A stretch of 64,000 nt of DNA from Magnolia sinica (taxonomy: Eukaryota > Streptophyta > Magnoliopsida > Magnoliales > Magnoliaceae): NCBI RefSeq assembly GCF_029962835.1, contig NC_080579.1, positions 80,989,959 to 81,053,958 of the forward strand, in the 5' to 3' direction. A program made the translations under genes and the position numbers. Positions 12,590 through 24,879 of this stretch are shown here, in pieces. Every line of letters starts with the position of its first letter. The stretch's first letter is position 1. The notes below the pieces were generated by a model. That model saw nothing but the letters and a program-made list of their open reading frames with translations, was not told the origin of the DNA and ran no database searches.

Positions 12590-13560
12590 GCATGTATTTT
12601 ACTCAAGCCATCTAGTAGGTGGGGGCCCACCTTGAGATTGTGTTGTATGGAAACCGTCCAGCATCCAGGGACGCTGGACGTTGCTACACCATGGAATGTG
12701 AACTGGACGTGAATTGAAACAAAAAAAAATATTAGCTTGACTCAACAAGCTTTGGAGAGGGTTGTTCGTGTAGGCCCCACCTTGATGTATGGGTCTAATT
12801 CACGTCGTCCATCTCACTCTCTAGATCATTTTAAGCGTTGAGCCGAAAAATGAAGTTAATCCAGATATCTGGCGGGCCGTATCTTAGAAAATAGTATTTT
12901 GACTGTTAAAATCTACTTTGATGTTTTGGTACACCAAAACATGCTGTATATTGGGCTCGTTTGGTCCATCATGAGCCATAGAACCCAACTAGTGGGTTGG
13001 ATTTTTCGGATGCAAGCCCCACCTAGAAAAAACCCCGAGAAAACATTCAAAAAAAAAAAAAAAACAACGAGCAAACACTAAGATGCTGTTGCTGTCAGCG
13101 TCCAGAGGACGCTGCAGCAAGCAGCATCCGCTGCCTGGACGTAGGGTTCGTGGGCCCCACTACAGCCCCACCATGATGTGTGCCATAAATCAACACCGTG
13201 CATTTGGCGAGCCCTCTTTCTGGCAGTGGGTCACCCCATAAAACAGCAGTATGTGGGCTCAGGTGGCCCACATCACAGGGAATAGTGTGATTGAACGTTT
13301 GCCATTGAAACCCTTTTTGGGTAACAGAAGTTTTGGATCATTATGAAATTTGTTTTTCCTCTTCGTACGGTTCTATATGACCTTACCAACAGATGGGATG
13401 GTAGATAAACGTTATGGTGGGCCCCACGTGGGACCCACTGATGTATGTATTGTATTCTGCACCGTCCAGATGACTGGATGGTGGGACTCACCGTGGTGTA
13501 TGTGGTTTATCCACATCGTCCACACCACTGGATGGTGGAACCCACATTGATGGGTGAGAC
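12590..13560. repeat. Foldback (family P) derived sequence inside the X LTR
   Basis: Repeated blocks of 'gggccccac..tgatgtatg', 'catcacagggaatagtg', 'gttttggatca..atgaaatttg' and 'ggatggtagataaacgttatggtggg' match the foldback elements at 50689-51227 and 51234-51769. The equivalent sequence recurs, inverted, at about 18220-18900 and 38600-39300 in the other X copies, so it became part of the LTR before those copies spread. Confidence 0.55.
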
Positions 13561-13663
13561 ACCGTACAACAGGGTGTGACCCACCTCAATTTATTTATTT
13601 ATTTTATTTTTTAAAAAAATGTATTTGCATTCAGAGGGCTGGACGCTGTTTTGTTATAAACAG

Positions 13664-13682
13664 TATATATATATATATAATC

Positions 13683-13722
<40 letters not shown>
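13664..13722. repeat. (TA)n microsatellite
   Basis: About 60 bp of near-pure ta dinucleotides with a short tcata interruption, inside the outer X LTR. Confidence 0.9.
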
Positions 13723-13728
<6 letters not shown>

Positions 13729-14111
13729 GTGTGCCTCACGTGGGACCCACCTAGATGTATGTATTTAGCATCTGCACCGTCCGTCCCTTGGACGGTGCTG
13801 TGGGATGCACCATGATGCCACGTGGACATCCACCACGATGTATGGGTTTCATCAATGACGTCTGTTCATAGGGGCCCACTTTGAAGTATGTTTTGTATAC
13901 ACCATCCATCCAAACTGACGTGGGACCCCACCTTACGCTATGTGTTGTACACACATGCGACACGTGTGACTATGGGATTACCCATCACGAGGAAACCCAC
14001 CCTGATATATGTATTTTAGACCCAAGCCATCCACCTATTTTGCCACATGGGTCACACACTTGATGTATTTATTTCATCCACACCGTCCAGATGTGCTGGA
14101 CGGTGCTGGAC

Positions 14112-14255
14112 AATGCTTGGATGGTGCTGATGCACCTGGGCAATGTCTGGATGGTGTTGATGCACCTGGCCAATGTTTGGATGGCGCTGGTTTACATGGA
14201 CAATGTTTGGATGGTGCCGATTTACCTAGGCGATGTTTGGACTGTGCTGATCACA
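14112..14255 (+). repeat. 30-bp minisatellite, about five copies
   Basis: The unit is approximately 'caatgtttggatggtgctgatgcacctggg' split into cctggg+caatg junctions. It creates a spurious 'GQCLDGAD' repeat peptide in one frame. It belongs to the outer X LTR only. Confidence 0.75.
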
Positions 14256-14455
14256 TTAGTGAGCCATGTACCCCTATGATAGTGTACAGTGATACACATG
14301 TTGCACCTGCCACTATTGAAATAATTTCAGATGTAATCCAAGCTCCCACCGTCCATCAGGATGTAGGACCCACCGTGATATATATGTTATATATTCACAC
14401 CGTCCATTCATGTGGCCCCCACGTGATGTACGTGTTTGATCCGAGCTGTCCACAT

Positions 14456-15560
14456 CATGCAGCCCATTGTGATATATCTGAGGCCCATGAGTTGTGGCCC
14501 ATCGTGATGTATTTGAGGCCCAGTTATGAGGCCCATAGTGATGTATATGTGGCACAGATATGAGGCCCATTATGATGTATTTGTGGCCCATTTAGCGAGG
14601 CCCACATGATGTATATATGGCCCACGTGAGGAGGCCCACGGTGATGTGTTCATGACCTTTGGCGAGGCCCGACGTGATGTATATGAGAGGCCCATGTGAT
14701 GTATTTGAGGCCCGGGTGCAGGGCCCACCTATTGTGTATTTAAGGCTCGATGTGATTAATGATTTTGCCATGATGTATATAATAATGTTTATGTGGGCCA
14801 CTCCTTGGGAGCAATGTTAGTTAAATGTCCATGTTGATGGGCAATGATGGTTGAATGCCCACATTGTGACCTTCTATTAGGCCTTATTAGGCTCATTCTC
14901 ACCGATTCCGATTGTCGAGGCCGATTGTATAGGCCAATTCGGATTTGTCGAGACCAATTGTATAGGTCAATTCCAATTGTCGAGGCCGAGAGTGGAGGTC
15001 AATTCGGATTTGTCGAGGCCGATTGTATAGGCCGATTCTGATTGTCGAGGTCGAATATCAAGGCCGATTCTGATTTGTTGAGGCCGATTCCGATTTGTTG
15101 AGGTCGATTGTATAGGCCGATTCCGATTATCGAGGCCGATTGTATAAGCCGATTCCGATTGTCGAGGCTGATTCTGAGTGTCAATTTCGATTGTTGAGGC
15201 CGACTTCGATTGTTAAGGCCGATTTCGATTGCCAAGACCGATTGTCAAGACCTATATGATGTACATGAGACCGGTAGTTGAGGCCCATTGTGATATGTAT
15301 TAGGCTGTATGGCCCATTTGATGTATTCAAGACCCATGTGTAGGGCCCACATGTAATGTATTTAAGGCCCATGGGCAAGGCCCATTGTGATGTATTCGTG
15401 GCCTATGGGTAAGGCCCATTGTGATATGTATTAGGCCCATGAACAGGGCCCATCTGTTATGTATATGTGGCCCTTGAGTAAGGCTCATTGTATTGTATAA
15501 TAGGCCTTTGTGTGAGGCCGTGGGCCCATTGCTTGTTTGGCTCTATGTGGGTCATTCCTT
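14456..15560 (+). repeat. Tandem array of a 'ggcccat..gtgatgtat' unit with an inner 'gaggccgattg' minisatellite
   Basis: From 14456 to 14800 and from 15250 to 15560 a unit of about 30-35 bp (gaggcccattgtgatgtatt..) recurs with variation. From about 14898 to 15250 it is interrupted by a different repeat of about 32 bp (gaggccgattgtataggcc / gattccgattgtc). The array recurs inverted at 17590-17960 and 37880-38290 in the other X copies, where the inner minisatellite is absent. Confidence 0.75.
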
Positions 15561-16178
15561 GGGGGCAATGTTGGTTAAATGTCCATATTGTCGAGGCCGA
15601 TTGTTAATGCCGGTTATTGATACCAATTATGAGTATATGACAACATAATATCGTGATACATGTCCATACGCATCATCCGCATGTTTATTGTGTGATTGTG
15701 ATTACTATACGCCCTAGCGACATTAGGGCTTGACCTCCACAAGCATGTCGTGGATGGCCAGATGGGACACCGCAAATGTTTGGTTCGAGCATCTGGGCAC
15801 TTTGGATGTCCGTGGGTGAAAGTCCCTAAACCTCTGAAGCCAGGAGATGCCCCAACGTTTAGACCGAGTGGATACATGAGCGCCCGAGCGCCGAATACCA
15901 GTAGGCCGCGTCTCCTACTATGTCGTGTTCGGTTGGGATGGAGTGTGGCCTTATCCGACTGAGTGAGGGGGCTATAAGCTAGGCTGAGTTTGACCAGCTT
16001 GCAAATCAGTCCGTTATCGACGAGTCAGGTAGGTATTGGCAGACTACTGGTCATATGGATATTATGGTCTCTTCCTCTTGCTAGGTTGTGCTGCTAGGGA
16101 GGCGACAGTCCGTGTGGAGTGTACTAGACCCTGGTGATGATCCCAGAGATATATAGTACTGATATGTGGATTGATATG

Positions 16179-17999
16179 TGTCACACCCCATACTCGGAAA
16201 CCGGGCTCACAAAATTCCCGATCGCCGAATCCGGCGCCGACAGCCTCCGTAGAACCCCATTTTCGGCTCCCAGCGCCCACTCGCCAGGTTCCGATCCTGG
16301 GATGCTATAAGGAGGATTTTCAACATCAGTTTGATTCGTAATAAGCATAACCAAAGGCATAACCCACAACAACAACCAAAAACTCCATCACATTTCCATT
16401 ATAATGAAAAACTTTACAAGTACAATGAGCATAAGGGAAATACAATGAAAAAGAACAAAACTCCAAAAATGATCTGTTACGCGCCTAAGCCTCAGCGCTG
16501 CTGCGATCCAACGTCACCTGCACACAACGGTCGTGCATAAGCTTATAGAAAGCTTAGAGGGTGGTGAAAGTGTATGCTCAAGGTAGTAATGCAGTTATGC
16601 AGTATCAGAGTAATGCGGAACATGCTGATGAATGCCAAGAATACCATTGCGGAATATGCTGATGAAGGCTAAGAATACCATAGCCATACCAAGGCCATGC
16701 AATGCGAAATGCAACTCAAGCATGCAAATCCTCATCTAAGTCCACATATCAATACAGCTCAAAAATCTGGAATATCACCGGGGTCTAGTACACTCCAAGC
16801 CAGATTGCCGCCCCATCGCGCGCAATAAGGTGAGTGGAAAAGACCTCACTATCCGCCTGCCAATATCGGGCCCGGCTCGTCAATAGCGGACTCATTCCTC
16901 GAGCTGGTCAGACTCAGCCTAGCATTGCCCCCTACTCTTGGGCGGGTAAGGCCGCACCCCCTTCCAACCGACCACGACACAGTGGAAAGCGCAACCGTCT
17001 GGTAATCGGCACTCAACGCTCATGCACCCACTCGGTCTAGACGTTGGAGCAACCTCCTGGTACCATAAGGGTTTAGGGACTTTCACCCAGAGATATCTAT
17101 CGCACCCCATATAGAACAGTATTTTCGGTATCCAATCCTGTCAACCACGATACGTCTGTGGAGGCTACGGCCCTGATGTCGCTAGGGCGTACAGTAACCA
17201 TATCACACAATGCAAATACATGAATCACACTATCCAGTCATACAGCAATCCTGCGCGTATCGTGCGCTCATGTAGGGCAACACCCCCCGTACGGGAGCCC
17301 CTAAACAATCTGCCCGAGGGCATATGCTATGATCAGTCATCTCTCATATTAAGCATACGTATGATGCATATGATCATGAATCATGGAATTAAACATGTTA
17401 TATGGGATAGATGATATTCATAATGAAGATGGGCCTAGATGGCCTACACATTACACGTATGGGCCCAAGGGAAAGTCATAATGCGGACATTTAACCAACA
17501 CTATACTTGCAATGGGGACGTCAAACCGCCATTGCTTTTAAGGTACTGCCCGTCGTAAACATCATTACATAAATCATGTTGGGATCACACATTGCAATGG
17601 ACCTTAGGTACATCCCATTGGGCCTTAAATACATCAAATGGGCCAAATCACATGGGCCTTATATTCATTAAGTGGGCCACATCAATGGGCCGCACCAATG
17701 GGCCTTATGTACATTGCAATGGGCTATAACCCGTGGGCCTTAGAGTGCGTCAAATGGGCCTACTCACATGGGCCTTATGTGTATCAAATGGGCCTCGCCA
17801 AATGGGCCCCATATGTACATCAAATGGGCCTAAACCCATTGGCCCCAAAACATTTTTAATGGGCCATAACCCATGTGCCCCTAATACATCTATGGGCCTC
17901 GACCTATGGCCCTTATATATATATCAAGGTGGGCCTCAATCACAGGCCACAAGCAAACTGGGGTGGGCCTCCCACCAATATTATATTAAATATGATATA

Positions 18000-18044
<45 letters not shown>

Positions 18045-20139
18045 CATATGATATTATATATAATATAATATTATATATATACATACACACACACACACAC
18101 ACGCACACACCACACACGCACGCACGCACACACAGACGCACGCACCCACCCACACATGCACGCACACACATCACAGTGAACTCCACCGTCCAGGCGGACG
18201 GTGGAATAAAATACTTACATCACTGTGGGCTCCATGTGGGGCCCACCACAATGTTTCTATGCCATCCAACCCGTTGATAAGGCCACATGGGCCTAGATGA
18301 AGGGTGAAAATAAATTTCACCCTGATCCAAAACTTCTATGGACCCCAAAAGGATTTCAAAGGTAGAAATCCAATCCCACTGTTTCCTACAGTGTGGGCCA
18401 CCTGAGTCTTGGATCAAGCTGATTTTTGGGGTGGGCCCACGTCAGGGGGTGGCCCACCCGATGGACGGGTCAGATGTCAGATAAGCATCAAGGTGGGGCC
18501 CACGGCTACAGCCGTGCTTGGCTGTACGTGCGTCCGTCCGGGCGCTGGCGTGCGCAGGCAGCGCTGCTGTGTTATTTTTTTTTATTTCTGGAATTTCCAT
18601 GGATTTTACAGGTGGGGTCCATATCCAGTGAATCCACTCCGTCCAGTAGCCCTCTATGGCTCAAGACAAGCAAACCAAGCCCAATATTGGGCATATTTCA
18701 ACGTATAAAAGGTTTAGGGAAGGTTTCAATGGTGCAAACCACCATTTGCTACGGTATGGCCCACTAGGACCTCGAGTTGGCACCATATCTTGGTTCAACG
18801 CCTGAAATGGGGTCAAGAAAGGAATGGACGGCGTGGATTGAATACATGCATCAAGGTGGGGCCTGAACAAGTGGTCCACTCAAAAAGCTTGTAAATCAAG
18901 CTAATATTTTGTTCCCCTTAAACGTCCAGCGTCCCTGGACGATGGACTGATACGTAACACTTTAAGGTGGGCCCTGTTCAGGTGGACCACCAAATGATGG
19001 ATGGTGATCACAACCTATTGAAAAGTGGGCCCATTCAAGTGGGCCACACAACCTCATTAACATCACAAAAATAAAATAAAATAAAAGAGAGAGAGATAGA
19101 GAGTGAGACCCGCGTGATGGAGGGACCCCGGCACTATAGGCCCTCCCTTGCACTAAATCATACATCAAGTGGGTCTCATTACATGTGGATCCATGAAATC
19201 GAAATCCAACGGTGGAGATCCCTTCTCCACTAAAATAGACGGTCTAGATGACCCTAAGCATGCAAGGAAATAAACATCATGATGGGGTCCATGGAGAATG
19301 GCCCCATCATGGAATGATCATGATGATCCAAGTGGGCCATCGGCCACATCTTAGGGTCCAAAGTGAGATCCAAACCATTGATCGGTTGGTCTCACTTGGC
19401 CCATCATAAAAAAATATCAAAATCTACCCTATCAAGGCACCCACCGCTTGATCTTCTTGCTCCCTTGGCTTCCTTAGCTCCTTGTGCTTCTCTTTGATGG
19501 AGGAAGATGAAAAATGGATGGTTGAGATGAGAGATGAAGGGGTAGGAAAGGTGGGCCTCACAAATGAAATTTTCTCACCATGGGAGGACTCATACCTATG
19601 GGATTTGCTTATGGGAGAGTTTGAAATGAGAGAGAGACTTGTAAGGGAGAAAGAGAGAGAGAGGGAGTGATGGGTGATGGAGTGATGGATGGGAGAGAGA
19701 GGGATGGGTGTGTAAGAACTTTTTGACTTTTTTGGCAAAAGTTGTAAGAGGAGTTATGGGTTGTAAGAAACTTTTTGACTTTTGGGGCTTGCTTGGGAAA
19801 GGGTGAAAGGTGATGTGTACTTGACATGATGGGATTGATGGGATTGATTGATTGATGTGACACCTCGTAGAGATTCCCTCAGAATTCGCACGCGCGGCGT
19901 TTCCTCGCACCAAACGCTGGCCCACATCTCCCAACCAGAGCATCGCATCAGCGAGCGAGTCGCGGCATCGGAACCGCGGCGACGACGCGGTCGCTAGGGT
20001 ACAAGCCCTGGGTTGAGTCGACTCGGGTTGTCGGCACAAGAATCCAGGTCGCGCGTAAATACCGGTTAAGGGTCGAAGGTTGCCGGAATTCGACTGCGGA
20101 AGCCTATGGAACGGTACGGTCTAGGACACGGGGCTTACA
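16179..20139 (-). mobile_element. Solo LTR, family X (inner copy)
   Basis: On the minus strand it starts TGTAAGCCCCG at 20139 and ends GGGGTGTGACA at 16179. ATATG flanks it at 16174-16178 and 20140-20144. It is 3961 bp. It sits inside the outer X copy in the opposite orientation, so the two form a long interrupted inverted repeat (11511-16178 against 16179-20139). It has no internal retrotransposon domain. Confidence 0.75.
18001..18180. repeat. (TA)n and (CA)n microsatellites
   Basis: About 60 bp of ta repeats is followed by cacacaca/cgcaca runs to about 18170, inside the inner X LTR. Confidence 0.85.
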
Positions 20140-21317
20140 ATATGAGGACTGACATGATATTATAACACCCCGTCACTGTTGCACATGTGGGCGGGCACAC
20201 GTGGGCGAACACTGATGTGGGCGAGGCTGAGGCCTGGGCGAGCTACCACACCGGGCGAGCTACCAGTGGTTAGCAGGCTACTGTACTGACAGGTTATTGA
20301 GCAGGAGTTGCATACTCATTCATTCATCCATTCACTATCCACTTGGGCTAGTGGTGCACAACTATTTGTTATGTTTACCTTTGCAATGGCCAGGATTTCG
20401 GTTGGGGCGCATGACTAACCTGAGATTAGGAGTATACGACATTGTGTTTGACTATCCAAATTTAGGTATGGGGCTGGTTTGGATAGAATTTCCTTGTGAT
20501 GGACCCCATAGCCTGCGATACCACGTACTATCATCCCGACATCACTCTAGCTTAGTCATTTCATTCGCATCGCATATTGCATTTCATTAACGGCATATGA
20601 CATTTTGGATTGCTACGTTTCTGCACTTATATGGCTTAGACGGACTTAGTAGGATCTGCATATTACATTGCATCTGGAGTATATGATATTTTGCTTATTA
20701 TAATCTGTATTACGTACTCTGACATTATATGATTCATGGACTTACCAGTATATTTCCGCTTACTCTAATATTATATGATTCATGGACTTACCAGTATATT
20801 TTTGCTTACTCTGATATCGTAAGATTATGATCTTGTCAGTATTTCCGCTTATTCCGATGATGTATGATTTATGGGCTTTATTGTATACTTGACACTTACC
20901 TTACACACACTTTCACCACCCTCTAAGCTTTCTATAAGCTTATACACGATAGATGTATGCAGGTGGCGTTAGGTCGTAGCGTGTTGAACTTGGAGCGTGC
21001 AGCGGACTTCTGGATCTTTGATTTTGATACATATGTGTTTTCCTTTTAACATTATATTCAAATGTTTAAATTAGTGGATATGTGGTGATGTTGTTTTGTA
21101 ATTCAATTATGCTTGTAGTTATGCTCTATTACAATTAAAAAAAATATACTAAAAATTCTCCTTGTAGGATTTCAGGATTGGAATCTAGCATGTGAGTGTC
21201 GGGAGCTGAGAATGGGGCACTATGGAGGCTGTCGGCGCCGGATTCGGCGATCGAAAATTTTGTGAGCCCGTTCTCCGAGTTTGGGGCGTGACAGCCATCG
21301 GCCCGAGGGGAGTCCTA

Positions 21318-21331
21318 GCTTTGATAACAAT
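21318..21331 (-). other. Primer-binding site of the G element
   Basis: The minus-strand sequence TTGTTATCAAAGC directly follows the LTR. The usual plant initiator-tRNA-Met site is TTGGTATCAGAGC, so this is a mutated version. Confidence 0.55.
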
Positions 21332-22016
21332 TGACGCAAGGATGAACATGATGAGGTCGATCACATCTTCCTCAGGGGGATAACTACTTCGAATCCATAA
21401 AGTTTCTCTGGACTCCTCACAAAAATTCTTGAATCCACGATTAAAAATAGAAACTAGAAATAATTCTAGAAAGTCGAACTAAATTTGTTGAATATTTATT
21501 GATGAAATAAATGAGTCTACAACCCTTTAAATAGGGATACGAAGACTTAGAATATGTTTAAGAATTAAACTACAACTAAAACTCCTTGAAATTCGTAACT
21601 TACTATAAATAGTAAATTTTCTATTTATAGTAAGTGTCCTATATGGCTTAACCACGTTATTCTCCTAATTTTTCTAAACACTTTTCATGTTGGGCGCAAC
21701 TCCTAAAGCCTAACGGATGAAGAGTTATAATCAAACTAAAACTTACTATTTATAATAAAAACAGAATTAAACATGAAATTCGACCGTCGATACGATGGAA
21801 TCTCGTAAATTCGGTGGGCGCAACCTGACATAGTGGGTTGGTTGGCTAAAGTAGCTCGTCCTACCTCAAAATCATATATGGTATGCTGAGTAACTCATTC
21901 CGGTTTGCGAGATATACCTCTTTTAAGGTTCTGGCGGTCTTGATGACTTCTACCTCCGATCGAGCCTTCTCTGATCCATCTTGGAGATGAAAGTGTCTGG
22001 GATCCACTCTACATCA
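21332..22016 (-). repeat. G-family LTR (5' LTR of the interrupted element)
   Basis: It has the same sequence plan as 8587-9272. On its low-coordinate side is gctttgataacaa, the complement of a tRNA-iMet type primer-binding site. On its high-coordinate side (22017 onward) is a polypurine-tract type sequence followed by about 170 bp of internal 3' sequence. Confidence 0.78.
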
Positions 22017-22192
22017 GTTCCCTCTACTTCAAAAGAACTCGTCATCGAGTTTTCGTATTGCTTCGATTCTTAATACTCGGTCTGGTGCACTGTAACGATA
22101 CCCGGATCAAAAGTTATGATCAATTTATGTTCCACCTTCTTTTGGTCCAACCATGCCAGGAATGTATCTGTGACACATTCTACATCAGACTA
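22017..22192 (-). mobile_element. 3'-end remnant of a second G element
   Basis: This matches 9273-9445, the polypurine tract and the last internal sequence of the G element ('gaactcgtcatcgag', 'ctggtgcactgtaacgatacccgg', 'ttttggtccaaccatgcc'). It stops at about 22192. It shares the LTR at 21332-22016 with the first element. Confidence 0.65.
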
Positions 22193-23425
22193 TTGGCTCA
22201 CCACCACTCGTGGTGAGCCGACCGTAGAACTTGTCTCTATTTTGCGATTTTAACGTTTGTAGGATTTGAATATACGTTGTTGTTAGGTTAAATGTACGCC
22301 AGTGGTTGTCGGCTTATGGCAGGCCGACAATCCACTTGGCACTATTTTGTTTGACAAAATAAGCTTCTTGACACTTGTGGGGGCGAAAAATGAAAGTAGA
22401 GATGATGGCATCACCATTGGCTCGCCGAAAAGCCTACTTTTTTATTTCGTCGATTGAGTCCATTGGTTGCTTATGTGAGGTGCTATGGACCCTTAATATA
22501 CGCCACATTTAGATTTGCGATGCTTTGCAGGTTAAATATAGATGATTTCGGTGTGCTAATTAGGGTTTCAAAAGTGTTTGGATGATAGGCCGAGGGTTCT
22601 GCCCTTTTGATCAATTAGATACGTCGGTTGTTCCCGAGATGTGCATAGGGTTCAACCCTTTTAATCTATTGTTCCCAAGATGTGCCGACGGTTCTACTCT
22701 CTTAACCCATTAGATTTTCAATAGTCCTCGAGTTGCTTAAAGATGATTTTATCAAGTCTAAAGAGAGTTTAATCTCATTTTGAGTAATGTGTCTGCAGTA
22801 ACTCAGATGTCCTAGTAGTGTTGATCGTTCTATATGGGGTCAAAACCTTCCATTGTGCATGTCTAATTATACAAACTTGGTGATTTCTAATACGTGTCCA
22901 ATCCAAGGTAGGACCAACTGAAGAGCGGTCAGGATCTTGTGCATGTGAGCAACACGTATGGTGATTCAGATGATAATTAACTAAATAATGGCGTTTAGCA
23001 CTATAGTGACAAATCTCGTTCTCTAAAGATTAATTTTCAACACCTGAGGTTTTCCTCGAGATATTATCCAGAAATCTCATCGAGAATAAAAATATTTGAA
23101 AATAAATAAATCTAAATTTTTAATAGAAAATTTTATAAAATATTACCACATTAGTATGATATTTACATCCTCATACCCTTTTAATTAAGTTTTTTACAAG
23201 CTTCCTCATTAATCAAGTTGTGAAATGGTTACTTCCCTTTTAATTAAGTTTAAAGAGTGATTTTTCTTAATGAAGAAAATGCCTACTAATTAACTATATT
23301 TATTAATAAGAATTAAATGGATACTTAAATGTAAATATCATTAATGATTTTTCATTATGAAAAAAATTACACACAAGCAAAAACAATATGCAAGTCCGAT
23401 TGCATGGTAGTGGGGACATGGTTAC
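22193..23425. other. Unassigned non-coding stretch with strong hairpins
   Basis: No gene or known transposon was recognised. Two strong inverted repeats lie at 22195-22219 (10-bp stem) and 22301-22336 (13-bp stem with one bulge). Further on, variants of 'gttgttcccgagatgtgc(a/c)..gggttcaacccttttaat' repeat three times (about 22590-22720). Confidence 0.35.
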
Positions 23426-23429
23426 TGGC

Positions 23430-23870
23430 GTCTGCTCTGTGGGACCTACCATGATGTATCCATGCCGTCTATCCATTCTTCCATATTATTTTAGGGCATG
23501 ACCCAAAAAATGAGGTAGATCCAAATCTCAGGCAGACCATGCCATAGGAAACAGTGGTGATTGAATGACCAATATTAAAAATATTTCAGGGCCCACTGTA
23601 ATATTTATTTTCCATCCAACATGTTGATTAGGTCACGCAGACCTGGATGAAGGAAAAAAAACAAATATCAACTTGCTCCAAAACTTTTGTAGCCCACAAG
23701 AATTTTTTAATGGTTGTAGTCCATCACCACTATTTCATGCAGTGTGGTCCACTTGAGATATCGAATTGCCTAATTTTTTTCGTTCCTGCCCTAAAATGAT
23801 CTGGAAAATGAGTATACGGTGTGGATTAAAAACATACTTCATGAAACAGCCCACAGAGTACCGTATGTAA
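23430..23870. mobile_element. Foldback MITE-like element, family P
   Basis: The two halves are near mirror images around about 23650. 'gggacctaccatgatgtatccatgccgt..ccat' and 'attttagggcatgacccaaaaaatgag' on the left pair with 'ctgccctaaaatgatctgg' and 'cggtgtggattaaaaacatac' on the right. 'gattaggtcacgcagacctggatgaagg' is at the centre. It contains no coding sequence. Confidence 0.65.
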
Positions 23871-24113
23871 TTCAGGTTAAAGGTACCGCTTGGTGTCTTT
23901 GCCGAGGCGGACGATGTGGGGCTTGCAGAGATATGTAACAAATCCACTCAATTCATCGGTTCTTAAATATCATTATAGGATCCCATTCTAAAGATCAGGC
24001 AGATCCAAGCTCATGCAGGCCACATTTCCTTAAATTGTGGGAATGCAAACATCAACCGCTGAAACCTTCCTTATCCGGCCATGATGTTCATAGGCCATCC
24101 AAAATATTCATAG

Positions 24114-24519
24114 TAGGGCTGAAAGTGCAGGTTCAACCTGACCGACCCATGACGGACCTGACGTTGGGTTGGGCTTGGGTAGAATATATTGGGTTCAGTC
24201 TCAGGCTTGGGCTATACAAACACCAACCCGATAAAACTTAGGTCCATCTTGGGTTGAAACCCTAGGTTGCCAAACCTTAACCTGAACCCAATCAAAATAT
24301 AAGTTACTTATAAATTATAATTGAGTGCAGATCATTTATGTTGAAGGCACAAGAAAGTCCAATGTCATCGGGTCTCATTAGTTCATATCATTTCATTTTC
24401 GATGATTCCAAATTTCTCTCTCAAATAGATTTCATGCTTTTAAAGTAGTTGTTCTATATTTTAGCCTATTTATTTAAAAATAAAGTTCTTTATAATAAAT
24501 AATTATAAATATAGTTAAT

Positions 24520-24575
<56 letters not shown>

Positions 24576-24738
24576 AAACATGTATTGAAATATTATAAAT
24601 TAATATAATGCGGAAAATATACCTGACCAATCCCGCTTGGGTTGAGAATTCCCAACCTAAGTTTGGGTTGGATTGAGTTGAGGTATAAGAACCTTGGGTT
24701 GGGCTTAAGGTTGAGCACCAACCCGACTATCATCCCTA
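24114..24738. mobile_element. hAT-type MITE
   Basis: The ends are TAGGGCTGAAAGTGCAGG and ..CCGACTATCATCCCTA, an imperfect inverted repeat. They are flanked by a perfect 8-bp duplication ATTCATAG (24106-24113 and 24739-24746), the hAT hallmark. The element is 625 bp, with a (TA)n run at about 24521-24570 and no transposase. It inserted into older foldback-derived sequence (about 23950-24800). Confidence 0.85.
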
Positions 24739-24879
24739 ATTCATAGGGTTATCATCAGTCATAGGGTTTGTTGTTGGGTGGCCCACATGAGTTTTGGGTC
24801 TGCCTAACTTTTAGAACCTTATCGGCTAAGGAAGTCCTGCAAGTACAGGTACTCACCGGCAGGGTGCGGCACTAACCAT

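Larger units (their letters stand above)
11511..21293 (+). mobile_element. Giant solo LTR, family X (outer copy)
   Basis: The unit begins TGTAAGACC and ends GGGGCGTGACA, and is flanked by a perfect 5-bp duplication GCCAT (11506-11510 and 21294-21298). After removal of the inner insertion (16179-20139 plus its duplication) it is about 5.8 kb long. The two ends are not direct repeats of each other and no gag, pol, PBS or PPT was found inside, so it is read as a single very long LTR. Two relatives lie at 16179-20139 and 36416-40566. It contains minisatellites and (TA)n runs that explain its greater length. A non-autonomous element type without terminal repeats is the alternative. Confidence 0.72.
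8587..22016 (-). mobile_element. Internally deleted Ty3-type LTR retrotransposon (family G), carrying nested insertions
   Basis: On the minus strand the order is 5' LTR (22016-21332), primer-binding site, a short leader, gag, a protease/early RT remnant, a deletion removing most of pol, polypurine tract, 3' LTR (9272-8587). The internal domain is only about 2.3 kb once the 9.8-kb nested insertion at 11511-21293 is removed. Frames are broken by several stops, so it cannot act on its own. The LTR at 21332-22016 is followed by a second polypurine-tract side, see findings. Confidence 0.8.

Noticed and set aside
14009-14563. 184-codon frame with repeated GQCLDGAD units
   Set aside because: The peptide repeat is produced by the 30-bp minisatellite inside the outer X LTR. 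There is no start context, and the sister LTRs lack it.
14456-15560. Regularly spaced repeats resembling a CRISPR array
   Set aside because: Units and spacers are both repetitive and diverged, there are no cas genes, and the sequence is plant nuclear DNA.
18409-18767. Overlapping plus-strand frames of 99 and 113 codons
   Set aside because: They lie in foldback-derived sequence of the inner X LTR, rich in 'gggcccac' repeats. No domain, no conservation in the third X copy.
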